Below, one piece after another: positions 52,147-61,050 of a stretch of DNA of 64,000 nucleotides. A program made the position numbers and the translations under genes. Origin of the DNA: Haladaptatus salinisoli (GTDB lineage: Archaea > Halobacteriota > Halobacteria > Halobacteriales > Haladaptataceae); the NCBI RefSeq assembly GCF_020614375.1, contig NZ_CP085331.1, forward strand, positions 62,001 through 126,000, given 5' to 3'. The stretch's first letter is position 1, and every line of letters begins with the position of its first letter. Below the pieces are notes generated by a model, which saw only the letters and a program-made list of their open reading frames with translations, had not been told where the DNA came from and ran no database searches.

Positions 52147-53796
52147 ATGCAAGCGAATGTCCCACAGGGATACCTCCCAAGTGCGGATAAGAGACCAGAT
52201 TTCGTTCACACACTACCTGAAGTACACTATCCGCAGAAAATCAACGTTGCAGCCGAACTTATGGATTCGCATATCGATGAGGGACGAGGAAGCAACGTCG
52301 CAATTCGGTTCAGGGACGATGAATTCACATACACTGACCTACAGAAGCAGGTAAATCGTCTTGGGAACGCTCTTTTGAATAAAGACGTCGAACCGGGTGA
52401 TCGAGTCATTGTTCGCTTCTCAAATCGGCCTGAAGCGATCATCTCTTGTCTTGCAATTCAAAAAATTGGGGCAGTAGCACTTCCCTCAATGAAGCTCCTC
52501 AGAGCGAAGGAACTCACCTACATCATTAATAATTCAGAAGCGAAAGTCGCTATTGTCTTTGATCGGTTACTCGACGAACTCGAAATGGCGCTTGATGATC
52601 TCGACACGCTTGAGGAGGTAATTGTGGTCAATCGGTCGAACACCGAACATGACCATGCAGATTACGACGAATTGCTCAATAGTGCATCTACTGACCTTGA
52701 TCCACATCAAACAGAGCGGGACGATCTCGCGCTCATGCTCTACACCAGTGGCACTACCGGTCGGCCGAAAGGGACAATCCACACACATCGTCAGTTGCTT
52801 GCAACAGCCGATGGTTACGCGCAGTATTGTCTTGAGCCGACCGAAGACGATGTTTTTGGAGGGAATTCACCGCTTCCGTTCGCATTCGGTTACGGTGCTC
52901 TCGTCACATTCCCCCTACGGTTCGGTGCGACGACAAGCCTCGTCGAGGATGCGAAACCGGGACAATTGCTTCAGACAATTGAAAATCACGGCATTACAGT
53001 TCTCTGCTCCATTCCGACAGCTTTCAACCAAATCATCGCAAAATATCCTGATGGTGCCGAGCAGTATGACGTGTCATCGCTTCGGGTTGGAATGAGCGCA
53101 GGTGAACCGCTGACGCCAACGACTTTCGATAATTTCGAAGAACAGTATGGTATCACGTTGCTTGACGGTATTGGTACGACGGAGATGCTCCACGTCTTCG
53201 TCAGCCACCGGCATACTGAGAATATCGACCCCAATGCGACTGGGTTTCCAGTACCGGGGTATGAATGTAAGATCGTCGATCCAGATACGTATGAAGACGT
53301 TCCACGGGGGACGCCTGGCTTATTAGCGGTTCGTGGACCAACTGGTATGACTTATTGGAACCGTCCCGATAAACAAGAGGAAGTCATCGCTGACGGATGG
53401 TCTTTGCCTGGGGATATTTTCGTTCAGCGCGAGGACGGCCGCTTCGAATACAAATCTCGACGTGATGATCTCATCATCTCCAGTGGCTATAATATTCCAG
53501 GGACAGAAGTCGAGAGCGTACTTGAAAGTCACGATGCTGTCGCAGATGTCGCTGTCGTTGGCAGTCCAGATTCAGAGCGAGGACAAATTGTCAAGGCCTT
53601 CATTGTCCCAAGTCCCGATGCTGAAACCGGTAAAGCGCTAGTCTCGGAACTACAAAATCTCGTTAAAACTACTCTGGCACCATACAAATATCCACGAGCG
53701 GTAACCTTTGTCGAGAATCTTCCTCGAACAGAGACAGGGAAAATACAACGGAAGAAACTAAGGGATCAAGAACGAAAACTACAGACTACCCAATAG
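52147..53796 (+). CDS. acyl/aryl-CoA ligase (AMP-forming)
   Basis: 549 residues from the ATG at 52147 (a TTG two codons upstream also opens the frame). ANL-superfamily motifs: MLYTSGTTGRPKGTIHTH (P-loop), LDGIGTTEMLHVFVS, WSLPGDIFVQREDGRFEYKSRRDDLIISSGYNIPGTEVESVLESH, and the C-terminal lysine in LPRTETGKIQRKKLRDQ. The pattern GFPVPGYECKIVDPD and the overall plan resemble benzoate- and 2-aminobenzoate-CoA ligases. It activates a carboxylic acid, probably aromatic, to its CoA thioester. About 190 bases after the enoyl-CoA hydratase, same strand. Confidence 0.9.
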   Translation: MQANVPQGYLPSADKRPDFVHTLPEVHYPQKINVAAELMDSHIDEGRGSNVAIRFRDDEFTYTDLQKQVNRLGNALLNKDVEPGDRVIVRFSNRPEAIISCLAIQKIGAVALPSMKLLRAKELTYIINNSEAKVAIVFDRLLDELEMALDDLDTLEEVIVVNRSNTEHDHADYDELLNSASTDLDPHQTERDDLALMLYTSGTTGRPKGTIHTHRQLLATADGYAQYCLEPTEDDVFGGNSPLPFAFGYGALVTFPLRFGATTSLVEDAKPGQLLQTIENHGITVLCSIPTAFNQIIAKYPDGAEQYDVSSLRVGMSAGEPLTPTTFDNFEEQYGITLLDGIGTTEMLHVFVSHRHTENIDPNATGFPVPGYECKIVDPDTYEDVPRGTPGLLAVRGPTGMTYWNRPDKQEEVIADGWSLPGDIFVQREDGRFEYKSRRDDLIISSGYNIPGTEVESVLESHDAVADVAVVGSPDSERGQIVKAFIVPSPDAETGKALVSELQNLVKTTLAPYKYPRAVTFVENLPRTETGKIQRKKLRDQERKLQTTQ

Positions 53797-54037
53797 AAAA
53801 ACCATCTTAAATACTATAATTTCATACTACTAATTAAGAAGAGAACCATAGATGAGAAGACTTCGTTCTTAAGGATTCACATGACACAAAGTTTCCAATA
53901 TCACTGTCGCAAGTAACCGATATGTTTTGTATTGGCCGATTATTGGATCTGGCGCTGTAGGAAGAACTTATGTACCGCCACACGGTGGTGTTTGACATGT
54001 ACTGGATCACGTCCTCAATCGAGGGGAGGCGGGGACA

Positions 54038-54538
54038 ATGACCGCTGCGTATACCACCTCTGAGGAATACCTCCCAGAGAATCCCAAAGGCGAGGTTACG
54101 CTCCAAGTTACTGATAAAGAGACAAAGGAGATCTTTACGACGCGAGCTCGTCTGGCACAGAGTTCCGGTGAGCTAGCTAACCCTGAACCACTGACAATCG
54201 TCCGAGGTCCACATGAGAGCGTTGAGGAACAGTGGTACATCGAAATTTTGGAAACGGACATCGGTGATCTTGAAGTTAATCGAGAAGTACTGTGGGAATG
54301 CATTAAACAGAGCCGAGAGGAGTCTAATATTATTAACGCTCGCTCGGATGAACTTCGAGCACTGCTGCTCTATTTAGTTGAGACGAATAGATACGGATCT
54401 GTCTCAGAAGCCGTCCGTGAGTTGTTAAGAGATCATCTTTCTGTACAGTTCCCTGAACTCGTTGAGGAATATGTTGACGTTCGGACGGAATATGAGCGCG
54501 AGGAGATATCTTCTCAATTAGGAGGCGACAGAGAATAA
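54038..54538 (+). CDS. unrecognised protein with ribbon-helix-helix-like C-terminal segment
   Basis: 166 residues, acidic. The N-terminal 100 residues are not recognised (GEVTLQVTDKETKEIFTTRARLAQSSG, EEQWYIEILETDIGDLEVNREVLWECI). Residues from about 110 read ELRALLLYLVETNRYGSVSEAVRELLRDHLS, close to the helix pair of ribbon-helix-helix repressors (LVETGRYGSRSEAIREALREHL). The TAA overlaps the ATG of the UbiD gene by one base. It may be a regulator or assembly factor dedicated to the UbiD pair; I found no published family to name. Confidence 0.6.
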   Translation: MTAAYTTSEEYLPENPKGEVTLQVTDKETKEIFTTRARLAQSSGELANPEPLTIVRGPHESVEEQWYIEILETDIGDLEVNREVLWECIKQSREESNIINARSDELRALLLYLVETNRYGSVSEAVRELLRDHLSVQFPELVEEYVDVRTEYEREEISSQLGGDRE

Positions 54539-56040
54539 TGAGTGTTGAAAGTTTTCGTGATTATATTTCTCTACTTGATGATGCAGACAAAACAACACGG
54601 ATATCGAAACCCATTTCATGGAATCTTGAAGCAAGCGCGATTACGATGATGGCGAATCTTACTGATGCCAATATTCCAGTATTTGAAACAGTTGAAGATC
54701 AGAAGTCAGTAAACGCGCGCCTCGTCGGAGATCCATATCGCGGTGAACGACATCGACCATGGGATCGGATTGCTGCCGCACTTGATCTGCCAATGGGATT
54801 GACTGGTGACGAGTATTACGAGACGGTCACGGATCGACTCCGATCACCAATTCCTCCAACAACCATCGATCGTGAATCGGCTCCGTGTAAAGAGGAAGTT
54901 CGGACAGACCCAGAGATTGATCTGTTTGACTTCCCATGGCCATACATACACACTGGAGACGGAGGGCGGTACTCCAATCTTCACACAGTGATTACAACTG
55001 ACCCTGATTCGGAGTGGGTGGACTGGTCGTACCATCGTACGATGATTCATTCCCCGATGAAGGCGAGTGTCCTCTTACTTGCGGGGGAACAGACGCCAAA
55101 TCTCTACTATTATAAGTACGAGCGACGCGATGAGCCAATGCCGATCGCAATTGCGATTGGGGCAGAGCCAGCCGTTTACTTCTCGTCGGTCATGTGGATT
55201 CCGACAGGGCGTGATGAAGCAAACTTCGCAGGAGCATTGAAGGGTGAACCAATCGAATTAGTTGAATGTGAAACGAATGACCTTCTTGTGCCAGCCAGTG
55301 CGGAGGTCGTCATTGAAGGGTCAGTGCAACCTGGTGAACGGCTCGACGAAGGGCCGTTCGGTGACTACTTTGGGTATATGCATGGTCCTCGACGATCAAT
55401 GCCTGCATTGGAAGTAGACGCCATTACACACCGAAAACATCCGTATATCCCCTTTTGTGTGGAAGGTATTGGAGTAGGCCATACACTTAACTCGAGTACG
55501 ACGATGGAGGTAAGTTGTGTTGGCCCTGATGCGACACTCGGGCTCCAGACTGCTGGGTTTGATATCGAAAAATGTGTTCCATGGCGATTCACCCCGCGAA
55601 CGGCATATACGGTCTCCACCAAGAATCCCCGGCCAGGTTATCTCCATGACCTCGCGAACTTCATCTTCACGACATGGGGAATGCTCCATATCGACTTCTT
55701 TGTATTCGTCGACACAGATGTCGATCCGCTAGATCAGCGCGCCGTTCTTGAGGCGATTGCGATTAACGCTGACCCAGATCGAGATTTTCACCAGTTTGGC
55801 GTTGAGACGATGCCGAAAATACCGCTCAACATCTACCAGACTCCCGAGGAGAAAGGGAATATCGAGACTGGAACCTCTAAGACAAAGACAGCGAAGGCAT
55901 ACATAGACGCCACTAGCGACAGTTCGCAAGTACAACCGGCGTACCTTGATGACAACGAGGTTGTCCATGAAGCTCGCAAAACACTCGAGAGTGCTGGCTT
56001 GTCGATTACCACGGAGTCAGTGCAGGAGAATCACCAATGA
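54538..56040 (+). CDS. UbiD-family decarboxylase, catalytic-type copy
   Basis: 500 residues. The UbiD hallmarks are present: PVSAEVVIEG-type segment (PASAEVVIEGSVQPGERLDEGPFGDYFGYM, with the conserved Glu and EGPFGD), ITHRKHPYIPF, and EVSCVGPDATLGLQTAGFDI. Members use prenylated FMN to remove or add CO2 on aromatic or unsaturated acids; the family includes phenylphosphate carboxylase subunits. No ubiX-like flavin prenyltransferase is in this window, so prFMN must come from elsewhere in the genome. ATGA overlap with the next UbiD gene indicates coupled translation. Confidence 0.88.
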   Translation: MSVESFRDYISLLDDADKTTRISKPISWNLEASAITMMANLTDANIPVFETVEDQKSVNARLVGDPYRGERHRPWDRIAAALDLPMGLTGDEYYETVTDRLRSPIPPTTIDRESAPCKEEVRTDPEIDLFDFPWPYIHTGDGGRYSNLHTVITTDPDSEWVDWSYHRTMIHSPMKASVLLLAGEQTPNLYYYKYERRDEPMPIAIAIGAEPAVYFSSVMWIPTGRDEANFAGALKGEPIELVECETNDLLVPASAEVVIEGSVQPGERLDEGPFGDYFGYMHGPRRSMPALEVDAITHRKHPYIPFCVEGIGVGHTLNSSTTMEVSCVGPDATLGLQTAGFDIEKCVPWRFTPRTAYTVSTKNPRPGYLHDLANFIFTTWGMLHIDFFVFVDTDVDPLDQRAVLEAIAINADPDRDFHQFGVETMPKIPLNIYQTPEEKGNIETGTSKTKTAKAYIDATSDSSQVQPAYLDDNEVVHEARKTLESAGLSITTESVQENHQ

Positions 56041-57422
56041 GCTTCAGAGAGCATATATCGACGCTCAATGCGAATGGAGATCTACTGCCTATCGAACAAA
56101 ATGTTCACTGGTCCGATGAGTTGCCGGTTATAGGAGCAGAGGCAGCACGAGAGAACGGCCCAGCGATTCTCTTTGAAAACGTTCCTGGACAGACGCGAGT
56201 AGTGAGTGGAGCGTATGGCGGGCCGGATCAGATGATTCCACGAAAGAAAGCCCCATGGTCGCGACTCGCGATGGCCATCGGATTAGAGAGCGACGTACCG
56301 TATGACCAGTTCGTCCGTCAACTATCAAAGATACCAAGCGATGATTCCTTACCGCCGCAAGGGTCGCTCAAAGCGACTCCAACTGAGGTCGATCTTTACT
56401 CACTTGGACTGCCAGCCGTCTCTGCAGGGGGACCGACGATTACCCTTGGACTTCTGTCGGTATCCGTTGAGGGGGAGACGACATGGGCACCCGTTCGAGC
56501 GCTCGTCGACGGTCACGAAAGTCTGATAGCTTCAGTCCCCACATCGCTCGCAGCACGGCTCTCATGTGATGTTGATGTCACCGTGGCCCTCGGCGTGCCA
56601 GCGGCGTGTCTAATCGCTGCCGAACTCCGTTGGATGGGAGAAACGAGAGCGAGCGACCCGCTTCAGACGGCTTGCTTGTACGACGATATAGAGATTGCCG
56701 ATGGATTAGGTGGTGCGATTCCTGCAAGCGCCGAAGGGATTATCGATGGAACCATATCAACCATCGATAGTCGCCAAACAAGTCCGACCGAAGCTTGGGA
56801 GAAGGCCACAGAGACGACCACCCTCAAAATTCGCGTCACCGACCTTGCCCTACGAGACGAACCGATATTCCCCTTCTCAGCTGTCGGTGCACCACTCTCT
56901 GACGATATCCACCTCGCGAGTATCGTTGAGTCCGTTCGGTTGCTTCGTCGAGTGAATAATTATTGGGGAGTAACGCCAGTAGAATGGATTTACCTCCCGG
57001 CAGAAACACGACTCGGCATGTGTCTCGTGGCGACCGAAATCCTCTATGCTGGATTTGAGTGGCAACTCGCTAACACCCTGTTTTCGTTCTCCCGGCTATT
57101 CGACAAAGTACTCATTCTCGACGAAGATACACCGCCAGGGAATCTTGCAAGAGCATTCGACGATATGTGGATTAAAGCCCACCCCTCCCACGATTGGCAC
57201 TTCAGTGAACCCCAAGCTCCAGCTGCCACAGCAACCACCTATAGACGTGACGGAACAACCGGATCCAGGTTGTTTATTGACGCAACGTGGGATCCCCGGT
57301 GGGACGATGAGTTCATTGCACCACGGGTTGATTTCGAATCGTCGTATCCAGAGGAAACGAGGTCGTTCGTCCGAGACAACTGGAAAGAGATGGGATTCTC
57401 AACTGACTCAGGAGGGTCATAA
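56037..57422 (+). CDS. UbiD-family protein, divergent copy probably lacking activity
   Basis: 461 residues, clearly of the UbiD fold (NGPAILFENVPGQTRVVSGAYGGPDQMIPRKKAPWSRLAMAIG; VNNYWGVTPVEWIYLPAETRLGMCLVATEILYAG; FSFSRLFDKVLILDEDTPPGNLARAFDDMW). Where active members have EIVIEG and EGPFG(E/D)YTG this protein has EGIIDGTISTIDSRQTSPTEAWE, so conserved catalytic carboxylates look replaced. It is therefore likely to be a partner subunit of the preceding UbiD protein, as in multi-subunit phenylphosphate carboxylase. Overlaps the preceding gene by four bases. Confidence 0.8.
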   Translation: MSFREHISTLNANGDLLPIEQNVHWSDELPVIGAEAARENGPAILFENVPGQTRVVSGAYGGPDQMIPRKKAPWSRLAMAIGLESDVPYDQFVRQLSKIPSDDSLPPQGSLKATPTEVDLYSLGLPAVSAGGPTITLGLLSVSVEGETTWAPVRALVDGHESLIASVPTSLAARLSCDVDVTVALGVPAACLIAAELRWMGETRASDPLQTACLYDDIEIADGLGGAIPASAEGIIDGTISTIDSRQTSPTEAWEKATETTTLKIRVTDLALRDEPIFPFSAVGAPLSDDIHLASIVESVRLLRRVNNYWGVTPVEWIYLPAETRLGMCLVATEILYAGFEWQLANTLFSFSRLFDKVLILDEDTPPGNLARAFDDMWIKAHPSHDWHFSEPQAPAATATTYRRDGTTGSRLFIDATWDPRWDDEFIAPRVDFESSYPEETRSFVRDNWKEMGFSTDSGGS

Positions 57423-57425
57423 CAG

Positions 57426-58334
57426 ATGTACCGAATCGCCGTTGGCGAAGGCAGTCCCGAGGGGACGAATAGCGCATACGTCTTCCCAGACCAGGGAGTA
57501 GTAATAGACCCTGGGCCACCAAGCGACATCGCTTGGCAAAATCTACGGAATGGACTCCAAGATATTGGTTTACAACTGAATGACCTCCAGACGATACTCG
57601 TATCACATTGGCATATCGATCACGTTGGACTTGCACCGCGATTGGCTGATTTGACTGATGCGACCATCTTCATGCATAAGGCCGATGTTCCGCTGGCTGC
57701 GGAATACAAGGTTGAGCGTAAGCGGCGGATCAAGCGTGATACGCGTCATCTAAAACGATGGGGAGTGCCTGAGGATGTCACGCAGTCAGTACAGGATCAT
57801 GATACGCCGTCTCCATTTCCGGATCTGGTTCCTGTTCAGGCGCTCTCGAATGGCGATCAAGTCGCAGGTTTCGAACTGGTACACACCCCTGGTCATACAC
57901 GTGGCCATGCAGCATTTGCAACGAATGAGCAAATTTTCGTTGGCGATGCTATCCTTCCGACGTATACTCCGAATATTGGCGGTAGTGATACACGCACCAA
58001 ACGACCTCTCGAAACGTATCGGCAGACGCTCAATCGACTACAAACGCGGGAGGAAACGGCGTATCCCGGGCATGGTACAGAAGTCTCACTCGAGAATCGC
58101 ATAAACGAAATCATCGCTCACCATGAAGAGCGCTCAGAGCATGTCTTGACGGTCGTTCGGCGGGATCAACCGGTCACACCGTGGGATGTTGCGAGAGTCC
58201 TCTTTGGAGAGATGAGTGGGATTCACGTCAAGATGGGTGCTGGCGAGGCAGCTGCACATCTTACAGCACTATCCGAAGGCGGCTGTCTACGGCGTATCGA
58301 CGATAACCCGCTGACGTTTACTTCAAAAAGCTAG
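57426..58334 (+). CDS. metallo-beta-lactamase-fold hydrolase
   Basis: 302 residues: MYRIAVGEGSPEGTNSAYVFPDQGVVIDPGPPSD, then the metal motif SHWHIDHVGLAPRLADL (HxHxDH), HTPGHTRGHAAFAT and FVGDAILP, and a C-terminal winged-helix-like part. Members hydrolyse thioesters, lactones or similar. Three bases after the divergent UbiD gene, so it belongs to the same operon; it may act as a CoA-thioester or ring-lactone hydrolase of the pathway (inference). Confidence 0.88.
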   Translation: MYRIAVGEGSPEGTNSAYVFPDQGVVIDPGPPSDIAWQNLRNGLQDIGLQLNDLQTILVSHWHIDHVGLAPRLADLTDATIFMHKADVPLAAEYKVERKRRIKRDTRHLKRWGVPEDVTQSVQDHDTPSPFPDLVPVQALSNGDQVAGFELVHTPGHTRGHAAFATNEQIFVGDAILPTYTPNIGGSDTRTKRPLETYRQTLNRLQTREETAYPGHGTEVSLENRINEIIAHHEERSEHVLTVVRRDQPVTPWDVARVLFGEMSGIHVKMGAGEAAAHLTALSEGGCLRRIDDNPLTFTSKS

Positions 58335-58350
58335 AATATGTCGAATAGGG

Positions 58351-59766
58351 CTACGATTCAGTCGGCGTGAATTTCACGCCGTATCGAGGAACGCCCTCTT
58401 GTGTGTATATCTTACGGGTTAGTGCCTGAACTTCGGTTCCGACGTCGACCGCATTGGGGTCTGTGTCCGTGAGTTGTGCCGGGAGTGTGACGGTCTCCTC
58501 ATCATCGACTCCAAGTTCGATAATAGCAACACCATACTCTCCGTCCTGACGTTGTTGTTCGGTGAACTCTGGCGGTGCACCACCTTGTCCAATCACGGTC
58601 ACTGCTCGAATCGTTCCCGTTCGAGGGAGTTCGACGTGTTCGAACTCAACATCACGGTGGCATTCTGGGCATGTTCCTTCCGGCGGAAATGCAAGGGCGC
58701 GGCACTCTGGACATCGTCCTGCCAAGAGGCGATACCGCTGATCAAGTGTCCGCCGCCATGAGGGAAGGCTGACGTGTGCGCCGCCGCCTGATACGTCGAC
58801 CGTTCCGATGTATCCACGCTCACGAAGATACGAGGAGTATGAGATTTCTTCGGCATCAGGAATACCGTCACAATCACTGTCGACTCCTCCCTGAAATAAC
58901 ATCGCAGTCGCACCGCCGCCACTACCGAAGAAGACTGCAAGCGTCTGTTCGCTACCCTCAATCGATGAGAAACTCTTTATCAATCCAAGCGGAACGCCAG
59001 CGGCACCGGTATCGCCGATTTTGTCGACAAGAGTTCCCCTAGACACAGCTTCACGATCGACTGAGATCCTGCTGACAACACGGGACGGAAAGCGAGCGTC
59101 GGGCTGATATATTGCCGCAGCACTCACATCATCGAGATCGCTATTAAGCCCTGAGACGGCCTCTGTCACGCACTGTCTGACTTCATCGCGCTCATACGAC
59201 GTTATTTCGAGTCCCTCAATCTCTTCACTTCCTCGTTCTCGATATCGAATACCAGGGAGTTCGTCGGAGAAACTGGCCGTAGTGAGATGTTCGGCAGTCG
59301 GCGAATCTGTAATAAGAAACGCTGCAGCCCCGGCCCCGAACGGATGATCCGTATCTGCCGGTTTCCCTCGTGGGGCATCCGAGGCAATAGCGAGAGCCAC
59401 ACCGTCAGCATCGAGCGCGGTAGAGAGTGCTGACGCTCCTGCACGAGTACTCTGTGTGAATGTTCGTGCTGACACTGTTTGAGGAAGTCCGAGCATCCGA
59501 ATGAGGCGCGGGATGAGTTCTTCTTCCGCAAGTGGCGGGGTCGTTGTCGCGAAATGGACTGACGAAATGGCATCAATATCGACGGTACTCTGCTCAAGCG
59601 TGGCTTCAACTGCTTCGACAGCCATTGTCAATGCATCCTCATCTGCCGCAGGTACCCGCTTGGCCTCGATATCAGAGCCATCGTAATGACCCCACGAATT
59701 GGCAATAGTGTCTGAACTAATTTGGAACCGAGGGAGATAGCTCCCCATTGCCGCGATGCCTCTCAT
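58351..59766 (-). CDS. HMG-CoA-synthase-like protein fused to DUF35 zinc-ribbon/OB domain
   Basis: 471 residues. Residues 1-330 follow the thiolase-fold HMG-CoA-synthase/ketoacyl-synthase III plan (MRGIAAMGSYLPRFQ, ALTMAVEAVEATLEQS, HPFGAGAAAFLI, GDTGAAGVPLGL). The site where HMG-CoA synthases carry the catalytic Cys (ECxAGTxA) reads QSTRAGASA. Residues about 345-471 are DUF35: RCPECRALAFPPEGTCPECH (zinc ribbon) then an OB fold (GTIRAVTVIGQGG, GVAIIELGVDDEETV, GTEVQALTRKIY). DUF35 proteins bridge thiolases and HMG-CoA synthases in archaeal complexes. Its ATG overlaps the thiolase stop by four bases. Confidence 0.85.
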   Translation of the reverse strand: MRGIAAMGSYLPRFQISSDTIANSWGHYDGSDIEAKRVPAADEDALTMAVEAVEATLEQSTVDIDAISSVHFATTTPPLAEEELIPRLIRMLGLPQTVSARTFTQSTRAGASALSTALDADGVALAIASDAPRGKPADTDHPFGAGAAAFLITDSPTAEHLTTASFSDELPGIRYRERGSEEIEGLEITSYERDEVRQCVTEAVSGLNSDLDDVSAAAIYQPDARFPSRVVSRISVDREAVSRGTLVDKIGDTGAAGVPLGLIKSFSSIEGSEQTLAVFFGSGGGATAMLFQGGVDSDCDGIPDAEEISYSSYLRERGYIGTVDVSGGGAHVSLPSWRRTLDQRYRLLAGRCPECRALAFPPEGTCPECHRDVEFEHVELPRTGTIRAVTVIGQGGAPPEFTEQQRQDGEYGVAIIELGVDDEETVTLPAQLTDTDPNAVDVGTEVQALTRKIYTQEGVPRYGVKFTPTES

Positions 59767-60938
59767 GTAGTTCCTCCCTCCGAACCTTCGAATAGATGGA
59801 CGGTCGCGCTTCCCCCGCTTCCACCTACATTATGCGCGAGTCCATAGGATGGATCTTCGACTTGCGTATGAGCGACACTCTGGAACTGTTCAAATACTTC
59901 GACAATTTGACCGGTGCCAGTCGCACCAATAGGATGCCCTTTCGACTTCAGTCCCCCACTCGTATTAACTGGCAGTCGACCGCCAGGCTCCGTCTCCTTC
60001 TCGCGGAGGAGCTGTCCCCCATCGCCACGTTCACAGAACCCTAAGTCTTCATACGCCATGATCTCTGCGATGGCAAAACAGTCGTGAACCTCTGCGAAAT
60101 CGATTTCTTCAGGGCTAATCCCGGCATCATCATACGCGCGGTGAGCTGCCCGCGCACTGGCAGGGATACCGGTGAAAGTATCACGCTGAAACAAGCCAAC
60201 TCGACCGCTTGAGGCACCCATACCAGCGACACGAACAGGGGTTTCACTCACTTTTCGAGCAACCTCTTCGCTCGCGATCAGCACAGCACTCGCGCCATCC
60301 GTCGTTGGGCAACAATGATAGAGATTGAGTGGATCGGCCACGGTCGGTGCTGCCATCGCGTCCTCGAGAGTACACTCGAATCCTAGTTGTGCATTCGGGT
60401 TTGATGCTCCATTATGATGGTTTTTCACCGCAACTCGGGAAAGATCTTCAACGGTTGTCCCATAGGCAGCCATATGTGCGCTCGCCATTTGTGCGTACAC
60501 ACCTGCGAACGTCGTACCTGAAAGTCGCTCCCACTCTGTTTCGCCGCTCACACCGAGCCACCACTTCGTATGGTCAGAACTCATATCCGTCATTATTTCG
60601 TATCCGCCCGCCAATACGAGGTCAGCGAGACCAGCTCGAACGGCAGCAACGGCGTTTCTAAATGCATAGCCACTCGCAGCGCACGCGTTCTCTACTCGCG
60701 TTGTCGAAATTCCATGAAGTCCGATGTGCTCAGTGACGGCTGGACCACTCAGACCGAGCTGTCGTCCGCCAACTCCGAGTGTTCCAATAAACGCCTCTTC
60801 AATTCGATTTCGATCAATACTGGTATCGATACTGTCGAGCGCGCGATTAAATGCTGTCTCGAACAGGGATCGATAGCTCTTGTCGGGGAAGGAACCGAAC
60901 GGTGACTGGCCAGCCCCGATAACATATGCCTCTGTCAC
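59763..60938 (-). CDS. thiolase (SCP2-like / acetyl-CoA acetyltransferase family)
   Basis: About 391 residues from a GTG start giving (M)TEAYVIGAGQSPFG, where homologues begin; ATGs at 60959 and 60971 give longer, less typical forms. Catalytic Cys in TTRVENACAASGYAFRNAVAAVRAG, then VHDCFAIAEIMAYEDLGF, and the C-terminal SGGLKSKGHPIGATGTGQIVEVFEQ (His) and HNVGGSGGSATVH. It needs a DUF35 partner, present in the overlapping downstream gene, as in benzoylsuccinyl-CoA-thiolase-type BbsAB systems. It would cleave a 3-oxoacyl-CoA with CoA. Divergent from the aldehyde dehydrogenase with about 110 bases between starts. Confidence 0.88.
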   Translation of the reverse strand: MTEAYVIGAGQSPFGSFPDKSYRSLFETAFNRALDSIDTSIDRNRIEEAFIGTLGVGGRQLGLSGPAVTEHIGLHGISTTRVENACAASGYAFRNAVAAVRAGLADLVLAGGYEIMTDMSSDHTKWWLGVSGETEWERLSGTTFAGVYAQMASAHMAAYGTTVEDLSRVAVKNHHNGASNPNAQLGFECTLEDAMAAPTVADPLNLYHCCPTTDGASAVLIASEEVARKVSETPVRVAGMGASSGRVGLFQRDTFTGIPASARAAHRAYDDAGISPEEIDFAEVHDCFAIAEIMAYEDLGFCERGDGGQLLREKETEPGGRLPVNTSGGLKSKGHPIGATGTGQIVEVFEQFQSVAHTQVEDPSYGLAHNVGGSGGSATVHLFEGSEGGTT

Positions 60939-60990
60939 ACCGTTACAATGGAAAAGCATGGTAAAAAACACCTGGGGAATGGCGCGGTCT

Positions 60991-60998
60991 GTTATATA
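60991..60998. promoter_or_regulatory. symmetric TATA box shared by divergent thiolase and aldehyde dehydrogenase genes
   Basis: TTATATAA reads the same on both strands and lies between the two starts. On the plus strand it predicts transcription from about 61020, favouring the GTG at 61051 as the dehydrogenase start. On the minus strand it predicts a start near 60968, compatible with the thiolase GTG at 60938. Confidence 0.45.
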
Positions 60999-61050
60999 AA
61001 ATGTGGCCGGAACCCCAACTGATTATAGGGTTGAGTATCAATGGCATGAT

